Part shown: positions 35,578-47,410 of the stretch, in pieces
Layout of the letters: each line of letters starts with the position of its first letter
Numbering within the stretch: position 1 is the stretch's first letter
Origin: Callipepla californica brunnescens
Lineage: Eukaryota > Chordata > Aves > Galliformes > Odontophoridae
DNA length: 64,000 bases
Direction of reading: 5' to 3'
Assembly (NCBI GenBank): GCA_023055505.1
Contig: JALIRH010000004.1
Coordinates: 32,245,502 to 32,309,501 of the forward strand
Program-made: the position numbers and the translations under genes
Notes under the pieces: model-generated
What the model saw: the letters and a program-made list of their open reading frames with translations, nothing else
Told to the model about the DNA's origin: nothing
Database searches by the model: none

Positions 35578-35770
35578 AGCACTGATACACCAGATACCTC
35601 CTCAAATACACATTCCCTATAAATAGTTTAGCACTTTTAATTTTCTATTCACTTGTTTGTATTCAAGAATATATTTCAGACATGGAAACAAATAGAGCTA
35701 TCTCCATAGGAAAACTGTCTCAGAAGTTTTGGATATTTTGTAATAAAAGTCTTCATTCTCAAAAGAGATT
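35578..35770 (+). other. IFT43: IFT43 3' untranslated region (end estimated)
   Basis: AT-rich sequence after the stop leads to a canonical AATAAA at 35742-35747, so cleavage is expected near 35,760-35,770. The UTR is short, about 190 bases. Later poly(A) sites cannot be excluded. Confidence 0.7.
35742..35747 (+). terminator. Polyadenylation signal AATAAA of IFT43
   Basis: First canonical AATAAA after the IFT43 stop codon, 165 bases downstream. It is followed by a T-containing stretch (GTCTTCATTCTC) suitable for a downstream element. Confidence 0.7.
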
Positions 35771-36631
35771 AAGAATTACAAACACAGTAAATTATTTACT
35801 CATGAACAGCCACTGCCACCTTACTGCAGCACCTGTACAGATAACTGCAATGATCAGTCTTTCTTCAGCAGAAATGTAGCCTCTCTGGGAGATCATCTTG
35901 CACAAAGATGGAGTCTGGTTTTCAATGGTGGCTAAGAAAGAAACTTGAGTTGGTACAATTTGTGTGCATAAGACTTGATCTTATAATCTTCCCACAGCAG
36001 ATGCCACAAGTTGTCAGGATACCTGTTTTACATTTCATCCATCAGCCTCCTTCCATCCTTTGCTGGTTTAACATTTGCCCTCGATCTTTACACCTCTGTA
36101 CTGACTTAGAGGAAGCAGTATCACCTACTGAACTGCCACTACTGCTTCTTACAGCACCTTTTTTTTTTTTTTTCCCCTGGAGGTATCCTAGCCGAGGGCT
36201 GACTGAGCCATAGACCTGCTTAACTTCTGCAGTCAGATGAGATCACATCTTGAATGGAGTTAGCTCCAGGTGGTAGGTAGTTTGCAAAGAAAATACTGCT
36301 CATTCCACACATGAAAAAAAAAAACAAAACAAAAAAAGCCCACCATGCTCTGAAACAAGCTAACTCCCTAGTGTGTTTCATTGGAAGAATGTAACCTGCT
36401 CTCATTGCCACCTAAAAAAATCTGTTTAGCTGTTAATGCCCTATCCCCATAGAGCTGTGGTCATTATTTGCAGGAAACAATAGTATTACTTCCAAGCCAG
36501 TGTCCTTCAAAGCCTTGTCCTGCTGGAAAGCCTTGCTATATACTTCTGGGGGGCAGTGCAGGTGCTGAGCAGAAGGCCTGTTGTGCTGCTTTTCTTTGCT
36601 TGTTTGATAGGTCGAACGGAGGACTGCATTC

Positions 36632-36655
36632 GTACTTCTGTACTGACAGAAGTAC
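36632..36655. repeat. Perfect 10-bp inverted repeat (hairpin)
   Basis: GTACTTCTGT, a four-base loop ACTG, then ACAGAAGTAC. The stem is perfect. It is too short for a microRNA precursor, and the flanks do not extend the pairing. It could be incidental. Confidence 0.6.
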
Positions 36656-37679
36656 AGGAGAAACTCATTGTGAGCTCAGTACTCTGCAGAATTTCTGATC
36701 CGAGTTGATAGCCTCCAAAAAATCTACCAGCAAGAAATAAGAAGCAGTCTCAATGAGATGCTATGTTTGTAAAATCAAGGAATTTCCACTGTCACTAGAA
36801 AAGTAGGTGACAGAAGCTTTGGAGATAGTGTATGGAGATTTCTCCTGAAGTCTTTTTTTCTGAAGTCTTTTTCTGAGCAGAGAAACCTGTTTTGGTACGA
36901 ACAGAAACTTCCTAGCTGGGCCAGTGTCTCTTTTTCTCTGACACCTATGGCCCTTGGACAAAGAAAATTTAGGATTCTTCCTATAGTCTAAGAAAGAGAA
37001 AAACAGATTCAGCAAACTAAAGTAGCTTAGCTCAGTCAATTCCAACAAGGCTGGGTGGGGAAGAGAATGGTAGAGTGGGAGAAGTGGGTTAGAGTTAGGG
37101 TTAGATTTGTACAGTTCACATCCCAAAGATCACAGAGAAAGCAGAGGTTCTCTTCTCTTGAATACAATCTGTAGTAAGTTTAGTGTGAGCTCTCCATTCT
37201 GCTTTGAGCTGAGGCTCCTTTAAGCTGCTTGCCAGGTATCATGGTATTCAGTGCCCATCAGCCAGTTTTCAGTGACCACAAAAGCTGAGAATGACCAATC
37301 TTGAGGATCAAGAGTACTTTGAAGTTCTCTGACTGTCCAACCTGAGGTTTGGTTTGTGACACTTGCCATTTTATGTGTTGAGGTTTATTTAGGAACGCAG
37401 CGAGGTGGCATTACTGACAATGGGAGCACTAAGAAGAGAAAGCCAGGCAGTATTTAGGATTGCAGCCTTCAAGATGTGGGCTGCAGGGGCTGTGCTCATT
37501 GCTCCTCCTGTAGCTGTGTGCCATGCCAATGGCCCTGCCTCAGTCCAGGAGGGCAGAGCACTGTCTGCCTCGTACGGCTTCCCTGACCTCCCAGGGTAGG
37601 CAGTGTGCCCCTGGTTGGCTGCTGTCCTAGCAGGGAGAAAGGACCTTCGTGCTCAGCCCCTCAGAGGCCACGCTGGACC

Positions 37680-37860
37680 TTCAGGAGCCAATAGGAAGGA
37701 GACCATGAAACAGAAGTGGGAGGGAGGTTGGATGCCCAGAGATCCTGACGATGGCCACAGGTAGGAGCGCCGAGGGCCTAGGGACGCCATTTCAGGTGGG
37801 CGCGGGGAGGAGGGAACTCGATGTCACAGCGGGGTTTGTGGGAGGGGCAAGGGGAACGAG
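37680..37860 (+). promoter_or_regulatory. Small CpG cluster with CCAAT box, weak promoter candidate
   Basis: A CCAAT motif at 37688-37692 is followed by ATGGCCACAG|GTAGGA, a possible donor at 37761, and then a CpG-enriched stretch (GTAGGAGCGCCGAGGG, GGGCGCGGGGAGG). It lies about 2 kb downstream of the IFT43 end. A noncoding first exon of a downstream gene or lncRNA is possible. There is no direct evidence of transcription. Confidence 0.25.
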
Positions 37861-40009
37861 GAGGGTGAATGATTTGGGAACGGTATTTTTGGGAACATGT
37901 TTGGGCTGAGGACAGAGCAGGTGCTGGCGAGAAGGAAAGATGAGGTGCTTTGCTGTGTGGTCTGACCTGCTGCGACACAGGCCGTGGCAGAGCTCAGGGA
38001 GATGTGGCTGAGCTTCTTTTCCCTGGTTAGTTATCCCAGTAGATAACTGCCCTTGTGGATCAAAATCTGCTTTATTTCTAAGCTCTGTTTTTGTTTCACC
38101 TTCTGTTCCTTGTGTCTGGTTATGCTTTCACCATCCTGATGCCTTCTACTTGCTCAGGTATTTGCGTGCAGTGTGAGCAAGCTGTCTGTTTAATCTCCTT
38201 CAATAAACCTGATAGAGTGAGACCTGTTTCCACATCTTTCCTATTCCTTCCCTAGCTGGAGGAAGGGAGGTGAGCTGTCTGGCTCCTGCCCTTCCACAGT
38301 TAAGTCCTTCGCACTGCCTGCCTGCTTGTGGTGCTGGGAGGTGTCTGAGGCGGTGCCCTCTGTCAGGCACTGCTGATGTCACTTGGAACCTGCTCCTGTT
38401 GTGGTCCCTGCTGGAAAGAAACAGAGGTAGGTGCCTTTGCTAACTCTTGGTGAGGAAGGCTGTAGAGACATCCTTTGAGGCATCTCAGTGTCTACAGACT
38501 CACATCGCAGAGGGTATAGTGACGTGTAATAGTGTGTCCTCAAGTTTCTAATTCAAATACAGTCCTTGTAGACCTAGTGAGCGTTTTTGTTTGTGGTGTG
38601 AAGATAGTAATTCAGTGTGGAGATCTTGTGTCCTCCTTGCTCATTCTGCTCTGGCCCTACGTGGTTGAGGGGAAGCTGCAGACCTGTCAGTGCATGTTGT
38701 CAGCAGCACTAGCACAGTGATAGCTCTGGGTGTCCGCAGAGGGCTGTGCTGGGGCTCAGGCCAGGCGTACAACCCTGCCCCAGAGAGCCCCTTGTGGGCT
38801 TAGGGCTGAGGGGTCTCTTCAGGGCAAACTGCGAGCCCTGTCACAGTAAAAGAAATGCACAAATAAAAATGAATTCTAGCTTCTAATGTATTTAGGAATC
38901 TTTGGATTTGATTATAATAATAGATACAATATTTATAGACTTAAAGGAGATGCATTCCTAGAATACAGTTCATTGGGAAAGTGAGGGGGTTATCGGGGTA
39001 GAGACTGCAGCTCTCAAAAGCATGTAGAAAATAAAAGCTGAGGAAAAGCCAGGCCCAGCAACTGGAGCTTCCTGATAGCCAGGAGGCACTTAGAAGGGCT
39101 CTGGCTGTTTTGTTAAGTGTGGCAAAATGATGAGCGGGTGGGGGGGGGCTTTATGTTAATCAGCTGGAAAGGTGCTGCTGCTCCTCTCACCAGAGCATCT
39201 CAGGGACAGCGGAATTAATTCATGGCATATGCTCCCAGCAGCTGCTGCACTGACCTGCACTGCACTGGAGTAGCAGCGGCCTGGGGCCTAGCTCCCACTC
39301 CTCACTCGGGCCTTGCTCCTCACCAGCCCTAGTGGGCACAGCCCCTGGTGCACAGCCCAGAGACAGAGCCTTCTTCTCTCTGAGAGGGAGAAATGCTGTA
39401 GGCCTGGAAAGAAGGGAGGTGCTTGGATAGAAAAGAGACCAATCTGAGTAAAAAAAAAATCCAGTTTGTCCCAAACAGCCCTGATTCCTTGCACAGTGCT
39501 CACTGACCAGGCCCTCCCGCCTCAGCTACTTCCTTTGTGCTCTCTGAGGCAGCAGCTCCTCATTCTCCATCTTTGTTTCCCACTTCTGCAGAGGGTAGAT
39601 GGTTTGATCCTTTCCTCAGTGAGGGCACAGAGACTGACTTTGCTGTTAGCAGACATCATGTGTCTGATGGCTCCCAGGAGGTTAACTTTCCCAGCCTTGT
39701 TTTCCCTCTCATGACTGTCAGCCATGTCCAGTGCCTATGTGTGGCAGTACAGGTGGGTCCATCACGTTGCTTACAGGCCTCACTGGCTTTTGCCTGTGTT
39801 TCATGCCCTGTGTAATGTACAGGCAACTCCCTTCCTTGAAGACATCAATTCCCAAGGAAAGCTGTTACCGTTGCTGTTACGCCCTTGGAGGATGAAGCCT
39901 CTCCTCTGGGTGCCCTCTCCCAGTGGGATGCTCTGCAGTCAGCCTCACTGGGCCTGAGAAGCCCTGGGCTGTGTGCCGTTATCGGGCTGCATCTCCAGTC
40001 ACTTTCAGG

Positions 40010-40180
40010 ACCACTTCATTATCCCTTTATTAGCCCTCTTCTCCTGCTTATCGTTATTAATAATCATGTTGGATCAGCTGGAGTGCTGACAGCTGCCTCT
40101 TGTCTATTCTTTCTGTCTGTTTTAATCCTGCCTGCTTATCTGGGATAAACCTGATCCTTTTTCTTTTAATTAAAGAAATT
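40010..40180. other. Candidate conserved non-coding element
   Basis: Unique sequence dense in homeodomain-type cores: CACTTCATTATCC, TTTATTAGCC, ATCGTTATTAATAATCATG, then CTTTTAATTAAAG. No repeat match is seen. Conservation is inferred only from motif content. Confidence 0.22.
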
Positions 40181-43100
40181 TGGTCAGCCAGCCCCTCCTC
40201 CATGCAGAGATAGGGCTGATCACACTGGCGATATGCAGTAAGCAGGAAAAGGGGCAAATTGCTGGGTGACAGTGTTTTCCACAGCCCAGAGATGGGGGAT
40301 GTGGGAGTTGAGACTGGAAGAATCACAAGCTGCACAGGCTGTCCCACACTGCCACAGCACTGTGGGATGGGACACAGCTCGGCTTCTGGCCTGTTAAAAA
40401 TGCCCTTCTGGGCAGCAAGTATTTGTATTGTCTGAAGGGACAGGTCACTGGAGGAATAGCTGTGCAAATAGTCTGGGGAAAAACTGTTGACTTAATTTAC
40501 ACTTTTATGAACCCATAAACTCAAATCTGCATTCACTGCAATCTGTAAAGTAAGCAGTGTGTGGCTGAAATGCTTAGAAAGTGTTAATCAGGGGTCCGTA
40601 ACAAAGCAGAATGCTGTGAAGTGCGGCAGTGGGAGCTTGGCCACGAGCAGCAGGAGCACTCAACCTTAGTGCTCAGAATGCACATTGCTTGTTTCCCAGA
40701 CAGTTCATTTCAGGTGCACGTTGCTCTAGTGGTGACTGGATATGTATGTACCCTCTGTGACAGTACGTGGCAACTGGCTCAGATTTGTAGGGCTGCTCCA
40801 CCCCTGAGGGGCTTTGAGCACGTGAAGAGTATAGGGCAGAATTTTGCAATGTTCACTAGAAAGCATGGCTCTGGAACTGTGTTGGGCAGAGCATGCTGTT
40901 TTCTGTCCCTGTGCCACTGGTGCTTTTTAGTGCTTCAGCTGGCTGCCATGAGCACTGAGCTGTGGGTCAGGTGTTGGTTAGGCAGCTGCAGCAATGCAGC
41001 CCACACGTTTGACATAGGAGATCCTGTAAAAGTGGAGGGTTCTTTAACAGTGGCAGGCAGGAGCCATGCATCACTACAGTTGTGCTGTTGCATGTTCTCC
41101 TGATGCTCCCAGAAAATATTTTTCCTCACATTTCTTTTGTTCAAGAATATGCTGGAAAATAAGCTATGGAGTATGGCTAGTTTATAGCCAGTTATTGATA
41201 GCAGGCAATGAGTGACAATTACTCAATGTTAAATAAAGTGTTTGAAAGATGAGAAAATGGAGTCCACTTGCCTGAACTAATAGTGCACTAATAACTGCTC
41301 TGAGCTTTTATTATCTGACCCTGCTCCTGCAGCAGAAATCCTCCTCCTGCAAATCCAAGTAAGGCAAATTCTCAGGATGGTCTTTGGCTTGGAAGTCACC
41401 TTTTTTGGTGCTGTGGGACAGTTTGAATCAGCCAAGAAAGAAGGGCTTACAGCCTGTGTGAGAGGCTGGGGGCTTGCTTTGGTCAGTGCCCCATCAGCAG
41501 AACTGCCCTCAAAGCCAGAAAAGCACGCTGGGAGCCTGCCAAGGAGCTAGTCCAAGTTAAGCAACTTTCTCAGCGCTTTGAGCTCCTAAGCCAAAGGCAG
41601 AATTCAGCTTGTATCTCCCTGGGGCCTGTGGGGTTCTATGTGCAAATGGCTTGGTAAGTCAACTAACTAAATAAATGAGTAGTAGCAGCTATCCCTGAGC
41701 TAATACAAAAGCAGTCCAGACAATAAACTCCATCTAACCCAGAGGAATGCAGAGCAGCCTGGGCTTGTCCAGCTGGGTGCTGTGGCTCTTCCTCAGGGGC
41801 CTGAGCTGGCTCACTTAAACCACTGCTGGTGTTGCTCCTTCTTATGCTCTGTTCCCCATAGAGATGCTCTTATTCATTTCCATGGCTTTTGCACATCTAG
41901 TTCCTGAGACTTAAGACCTTGTCTGTCAGTGTACAGGGGATTGAATGGTCTTTCACAAAGATTAGAGCCAGCATCTGATAATACTGTTCTGGGGTCATGA
42001 TAAGAGTGTGACACAGCCATGCGGAGCCTCAGCCCCATTTCTTCACTAACTGGAATGTTGTACAAGGCCAGTGAATTTCTTAATTTTGATTTTCAGTGAA
42101 AAGGCTGTGAAGCTCCTTCCAGATTTTCAAATACACAAAGAAACTTCCTTACATCTGTAAGAAACACATTCCCCAGAAGGAGCACAGCACACTGCCCAGC
42201 TCATGGTACCCCAGCTGGGGTAGGAATCTGTCCGCATCCTCTTCCTAACCAGTTTCCTGCCATAAACCTGCTCCCTTTGTCCCAGGAATGCCCGGGGAGA
42301 TGAATGAGTTGATAGAACTCTTCAGCCTTCTGCTGTCCCCCAATCAAGCTCTTCTGCTGAGCTCAGCCCTGAGAGGACCACAGAGCAGGGATGAGAAATC
42401 TCCATGCTGAGGGTTGCACGCGACATTCAGAAAGGCTTTGGTGAGTCACGCCATAGTACATGCTTTAAGATAACCAAAAAATGTGCTTCTTTCTTTCTGT
42501 TTCAAGTTGTGTAATGTTTAAGAGACTTCAGTGCATTGCTGGGCCTGCCTTTCCCAGAGACTCACCACAAGGTGCCCCAGCCCCAAGTTAGTGTGTGATC
42601 AAGCGGGACCCGTTGTAGCACGGGGTCTGTGACAGCTTCTTGTGACAGTCAGAGAGCCCCGTGGGATGCCTATGGCATGTATGGTGTGCAATTGGTTATG
42701 GCCATCCTTGAGAATAGCACGCCGTTTGGGCTCTGTCATGTTAGGAAATGGCTGTGGAATAGGTGTGTGCATCTTAAACATTCATCTTTATTGTGTCCTA
42801 ACAGTGGTATTTTTGCTTACATAATGTGGATTGTGTCTGGGTCGTACTGGGTGGAGGTGTCCATACAGGGCACAGCTGTGTCTCTCCAGCTGCACGACGT
42901 CTGTCCCGTTGGGTTCAGGGCTCTGTTTGTCCGTCTGCAGTACGTGCGCGTGCACCAGCGATGGCTGAGGTTGGAAGTATTTATGGCAATTAAAATGTTT
43001 TGCCTGGGAGCTGTTTTGGGGCTTTTTTTGAAGTGAGGATTTTCAGACTTCAAGGTGTTAACAGCCCCTCTAAACGGTTTTGTTTTTTAATTGCAGCAAA

Positions 43101-43766
43101 TGACTGTGGAGCCATTAAACATTCGCCTCTCTGCAGTTGTTTCTAAGCCCTTTCAGTCCTTCTTCTATTTATTCTGTTTAATTCAGTCAGGTAGCTTCGG
43201 GGCAGTGAAGATCAATACTTTACTTTGATAGAAAAGAGTCAGGTTTGAAACATAGAGATAAAACTGACACATTTTGTATAAATTTAATTAAAAATGCACC
43301 TTTAGTGGCTTGTTGCAAGCACAAAGCCAGCCCTCCATCCAGCTATCTCTCTGTCTCGCTCTCTGTCTCTCTCTTCCCTTTCTTGTTCCTAACAGGAAGA
43401 TCTCTGAATCCGCCTCACCAACAAAGCACCTCGTTTTCTGATTTTTGTCTTGAAAGTTTAGCACTGAGGGAGAAGGATGGAAGGGACGTGCAATGCTAAG
43501 CAGACCTCCTGCTCCCCGCCTGGTCCCGCTCCTTGTGGTGGTGGGTACAGGAAGGAGCTGGTCCCCGGTGGGGGAGGGAGGGGGATGAGGCAAAATGATT
43601 TTATTTCAAAACCCAGCAGATTGGACACCCTGGGGCACTTTCCATTTGGATCTGTAGCTTTCCTCCTCTCCTGCCCCCCCTCTTCCTGCTTTGTTAGGCT
43701 GAGAATTATTTTTCTGACTGCACGAGCATCCCTGATCCCACTAGGATAGTGCTGGCCACGAGGCAC

Positions 43767-43923
43767 CGTCTTTATTCTCTCTTTTTTTTCCCTCCCTGCC
43801 CCCCTCACTTCTTCCCTCTCCTCTTTCCCCTAACCCTGCTGCCAGTGAGGACATTTGTCTTGTGTTTTATACTCTGGCCCCTTCACCCCCTTCCCCTGCT
43901 CTTCTCTCTCTCTTTCTCAATCC
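43767..43923 (+). repeat. Polypyrimidine-rich tract
   Basis: Two long C/T-dominated stretches on the + strand, such as CCCTCCCTGCCCCCCTCAC and CTCTTCTCTCTCTCTTTCTC. It is low-complexity. A shorter CTCTGTCT-rich run lies at 43346-43382. Confidence 0.7.
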
Positions 43924-44167
43924 CGTTTGCCTTGGTTCATTTTTCACTTGAGTGCCTTTCCTCCCAGACTCCCCTTTGCTCTGGCCCCCCTCTGCTCAAC
44001 ACCAATAAAACATGCGCAACACAGGTAGAACAAGGTGCCAGGGCTCAGCGTGACAAACGGCACGTGTGCTGCCCCACAGCCAGGCTGTAAATCGCCCCTC
44101 CTCACCCCGACAGCTCCCAGGGATGGGGCTGGTACAGAGGGCTGCCCCGTGCTGGGGTGGGCAAATG

Positions 44168-44212
44168 GGGAATTACAGAATTGTAGGAGTTGGAAGGGAC
44201 CTCTGGAGATCA
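44168..44212 (-). mobile_element. CR1 LINE 3' tail fragment, antisense
   Basis: TTACAGAATTGTAGGAGTTGGAAGGGACCTCTGGAGATCATC is the reverse complement of a CR1 tail. Only about 45 bases are recognisable. It sits less than 100 bases from a sense CR1 fragment. Confidence 0.8.
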
Positions 44213-44296
44213 TCAACCCCTGAGATCCTGCTGCCAGGCACCGCCGCCCCTCTCAGCCTGAAGCCAGTGGATCTCAGTGGTGGAGACTGGATGTAG

Positions 44297-44540
44297 GATG
44301 AGAGATAACGGCCTTAAATTGTGCCAGGAGGGGTTCAGGTTGAATTCTGGGAAGGTTTTCTCAGAAAAAGTGGTGAGGCATTGAAACAGGCTGCCAAGGG
44401 GACTGGAGAACTCATCATCCCTGAGGTGTTCAAGAAATGTATTGATGTGGCACTGGGGAACATAGTGGGCATGGTGGTGATGGGCTGATGTTTGGAGTGG
44501 GTATCTTAGAGGTCTTTTTCAGCCGTGACAGTCTGATTCT
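44297..44540 (+). mobile_element. CR1 LINE 3' fragment
   Basis: It runs through GATAACGGCCTTAAATTGTGCCAGG, GGTGAGGCATTGAAACAGGCTGCC, CATCATCCCTGAGGTGTTCAAGAAA and ATCTTAGAGGTCTTTTTCAGC to GATTCT. This is the sense order of the CR1 3' end. Small indels show it is decayed. Confidence 0.88.
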
Positions 44541-45239
44541 AAAACAAAAGGAATGGATGATGAGAATAAGCTTGAGGCTCTTACACAAGCAGGATGAGCT
44601 TGCGGAGGAGGCTGAAGGACAAAGATGCACAGCCAGGTGTACCAAAGTAGCAGCAGAAAAATGAGGTGATAGGGGCACAAGTGAGGGTGCATCTGGCTGC
44701 TGCCTGGGGCAGAGCTGGGCCCACAGGTGTGGCCACAGGGAGCGACGCACAGAGGTGCATGCTTTGAATTCTGTTGCATTTGACTTTAGCTGTCAGAACC
44801 CACAGCCGCTGTGAATTTTGCTGGGAACCAGGGGATGCCTCACTGCTGGAGCTGCCAGCTTTGGAACGGCATGCAAGTCTGGCTGCCTGCCCTGTGGGAG
44901 CAGTCCCCATTGTCTTGAGTACTGCCACCTTCAGAGGCTGCGTGAGGCTCCTTGTACCAATCCCCATGTACCTGTGATGTACATAGCATTTCTTACCCTC
45001 CCACCTTCTGGAGGGTGCACTCCAGCTGTGAGTGAAGGGAGTGTATTCCGTAAAGCACAAAGTACAGGCAGACTGTGTAAGGCACGATGGGGTTAACTCC
45101 GCCAGCCAGGCTGCAGACGGTGGCTGCGACATCAGTTGGAGTCCTTCGAGTGACGGTGGAGGTGAGTGCTGAGGGCTGCTTTCTTGGGGACTTCACCACG
45201 GAGGTGTGCCACAGCCAGCAGCACACTGCTGTGCGCAGA

Positions 45240-45545
45240 CACCTCCCGCGCCTCCCGCCTTTAATCACAGCAAATGAAAGTTCCCAAACAGGCGGAAGAT
45301 GCCAGGCTTTTGTGTTCTGCCACCCGAGCTGTCTCTGCGCTGCCGTCAGTGCCGATAATTGCAGACAGAAACCGCTTTGTGTTAAAATGGCATCGGTAAT
45401 TGAAACAGAATTCAGAATCAGGACCCCGCAGGCACCGCTTGGTGAAAGAAGAAATAAAGATCGCTTGGGTCACAGCGCTTGTAATTTGCGTTTAATAATC
45501 GTACCGGGAGGTACGTACAAAGGGAGAAGAGATGCGAGGTGCAGA
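45240..45545. other. Candidate conserved non-coding element
   Basis: Unique sequence keeping many CpG sites and AT cores: GCCTTTAATCACAGC, GCCGATAATTGCAG, ATCGGTAATTGAAAC, GCGTTTAATAATCG. Such a mix of intact CpG and TAAT/ATTA cores outside promoters is typical of developmental enhancers under constraint. A 190-codon + frame crosses it but has no domain. Confidence 0.32.
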
Positions 45546-46157
45546 ACTCCCCCCAGCTCATACCGCCTCAGCCTCCTGCAGCCCAGGGGGTCCGGCCAGG
45601 TTGTGCCCAACTCACTGCGGGACAGGAGGAGATCATCTCCTCCCCCAGAGAGGAACTAACTAAGGTGTCTTGGTCGTGGTCATGTGGATACTCAGTTCTG
45701 TGTCAGGGCCCACTGCCTGCCAGGAGCCTGCGTGCACCGAGTGGTAGGGCTGGGGTGTGGGCTCGCAGCTGTGTGCTCCTGTCTTCTGCTGGCCTTCCCC
45801 TTGTTTTGCCTTTCTTGGGCCTTGCCATGGTGCAGAAATAATCCAGATATCTTCAGTTATTTAAAAAAAATAGTTTATATTTCTTAAACCAAACCAATGA
45901 CATCACACATACACCTAAGGAATGGTGTTACATTTACTGCTTTGCTCTTGGTAAAACACAGAGACTGGCCGGGAGCTACTCTTACATTCAGACCAGATGG
46001 GCACAAATGGGAGCGGGACCAATCCATCCCACCCTTCAGCAGTGGCTCTCCTTAACCCATACTTGAGTACGTCCTGGGGAACAGACTCAGTTCTGTTTAT
46101 CTTGGGTGCTTAACCTCCCTGGGAAGGAGCAAGTGGTATTCTCTGGGCTTGTTTCAT

Positions 46158-46260
46158 CCAATAGGTATTTTCTCTGCCATCAGAGTTGACTCAGAGACAG
46201 AGGTGTTGTTGTTGCCTGTGCTCAGGATATAAAGGAGAAGCCTACAGGGTCTAGCAGTTT
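46158..46260 (+). promoter_or_regulatory. Promoter-like module: CCAAT, AP-1, TATA
   Basis: CCAAT at 46158-46162, a perfect AP-1 site TGACTCA at 46187-46193 and a TATA-like ATATAAAG at 46227-46234 are arranged in order on the + strand. This predicts a start near 46,258. No recognisable gene follows; an 82-codon frame from a GTG has no known domain. A solo LTR was considered, but no terminal repeats or polyadenylation signal were found. Confidence 0.25.
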
Positions 46261-47289
46261 CCCTCTGCGCTGTATCAGTGCTGTTACCTTGTGGTTTCCC
46301 TTGCACGTGCACTCTGCATTTCTTCCTTAAGTTACTGCTGGCAGCTCACCATCTCACAGCTCTTGCCCATGGCCAGGAAGAGCATCATCTGTCAGCTACA
46401 TCTGGAGCTGCCATCCTGCCTTCTCCCAGGGAGCCCGGCGGGTCCTTACCAGAGGGACAAAGCTGCTGTTGTGACAGCGGAGATCTAGGTTGGGGAAGGG
46501 AGGTACCTTGGCTCCTTCTAGTCTGAATTGCCACTATAAGAGGGAATTGTATTAAATGTTGAGAGAAAATATCCTCATCTTTCTTAAGTGTAGAGAAGGC
46601 AGTGAGATGTGAATGGTGAAGTGCAACTCAGTGTCTCCCTGTTCGCATGTTATCTGTAAGTACTCAGAAGCTTGAAGTCTTGAGAGAAAGCACCTGAAAG
46701 AGGTACATGCAAGAAGTTTCTGCACTTTGTGGAGAAAGAGATGAAGCCCCATGTGATAATGCACAGGCCCAGCCTTTCACTTCTGCTTCAGGCTGTGTTG
46801 GCCTTTGGATGAGGAGCATCACTGCCAAATGGGCTGAGGAAGTTCATGAGAGGCATTGTGGATGCTCTGTCCTTCTCTCTCCAGTCCTTCCTCTCGCCTA
46901 ATGCATGGCACAGACCTAGCAGCCATCATCACATTAATCCTGCTGTGCCACAGGTTCTGTCCCTCAAAGACAGCCAGGTGGGCCGGACTGCTGCCTGTGG
47001 GTGGTTTCTGGCTGGGTGTGTCCTCTGTAGTGCTTGCCAGCCCTGGGTGGGATGCAGTGGCAATGCTCTGCTGCACTCTTCTGTCCTTGCTGCAGCCTCA
47101 AATCCCTCCCCAAATCCTCAGCTTCTGTTCAGCATCTTCACTCTCTCCCTCTGTGTGAATGGGGACCCAGAGAATGCAGGTTGCTGGTGACCTGCTCGGT
47201 GGTGGGGAAGGGAAAGATCTCACAGATGAATTTAAATGAGCCCTTCTGGCCTTTCTGTGTGTTAGTTCCTCTCTGGGGGGGCTGTTTCC

Positions 47290-47410
47290 ACGGGCCTGAT
47301 GCTTGGCTCTGACAGCTGCATCCCCTTTATGCTGCGCTATGGTAGCCCACTTTGTATGCTGCATAAGCTGTCATTAGGAGGAAGGGGCCATAAAACCATC
47401 AGCAGCGGCC
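47290..47410. other. Candidate conserved non-coding element
   Basis: Unique stretch with TTTATGCTGCGCTATGG, TGTATGCTGCATAAGCTGTC (a near-palindromic GCATAAGC/ATGCTGC arrangement) and GGCCATAAAACC. No repeat similarity. The call rests on motif appearance only. Confidence 0.2.

Larger units (their letters stand above)
35771..44167. other. Intergenic DNA downstream of IFT43
   Basis: No gene recognised. It contains A- and T-runs (near 36160 and 36312), a 10-bp perfect hairpin (36632-36655), a short telomere-like motif (37086-37105), a small CpG cluster with a CCAAT box (37680-37860), a G run (39140-39148), a candidate conserved element (40010-40180) and pyrimidine tracts near 43346 and 43767. 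Open frames up to 160 codons have no domain I know. In mammals GPATCH2L follows IFT43, but its large first coding exon is not here. Confidence 0.6.

Noticed and set aside
35617..35626. Perfect MEF2-like CTATAAATAG
   Set aside because: It lies in the AT-rich IFT43 3' UTR, where such matches are expected by chance.
44581..45659. 183-codon minus and 190-codon plus frames overlapping
   Set aside because: They overlap on opposite strands, start beside CR1 and cross a likely non-coding element; no domain.
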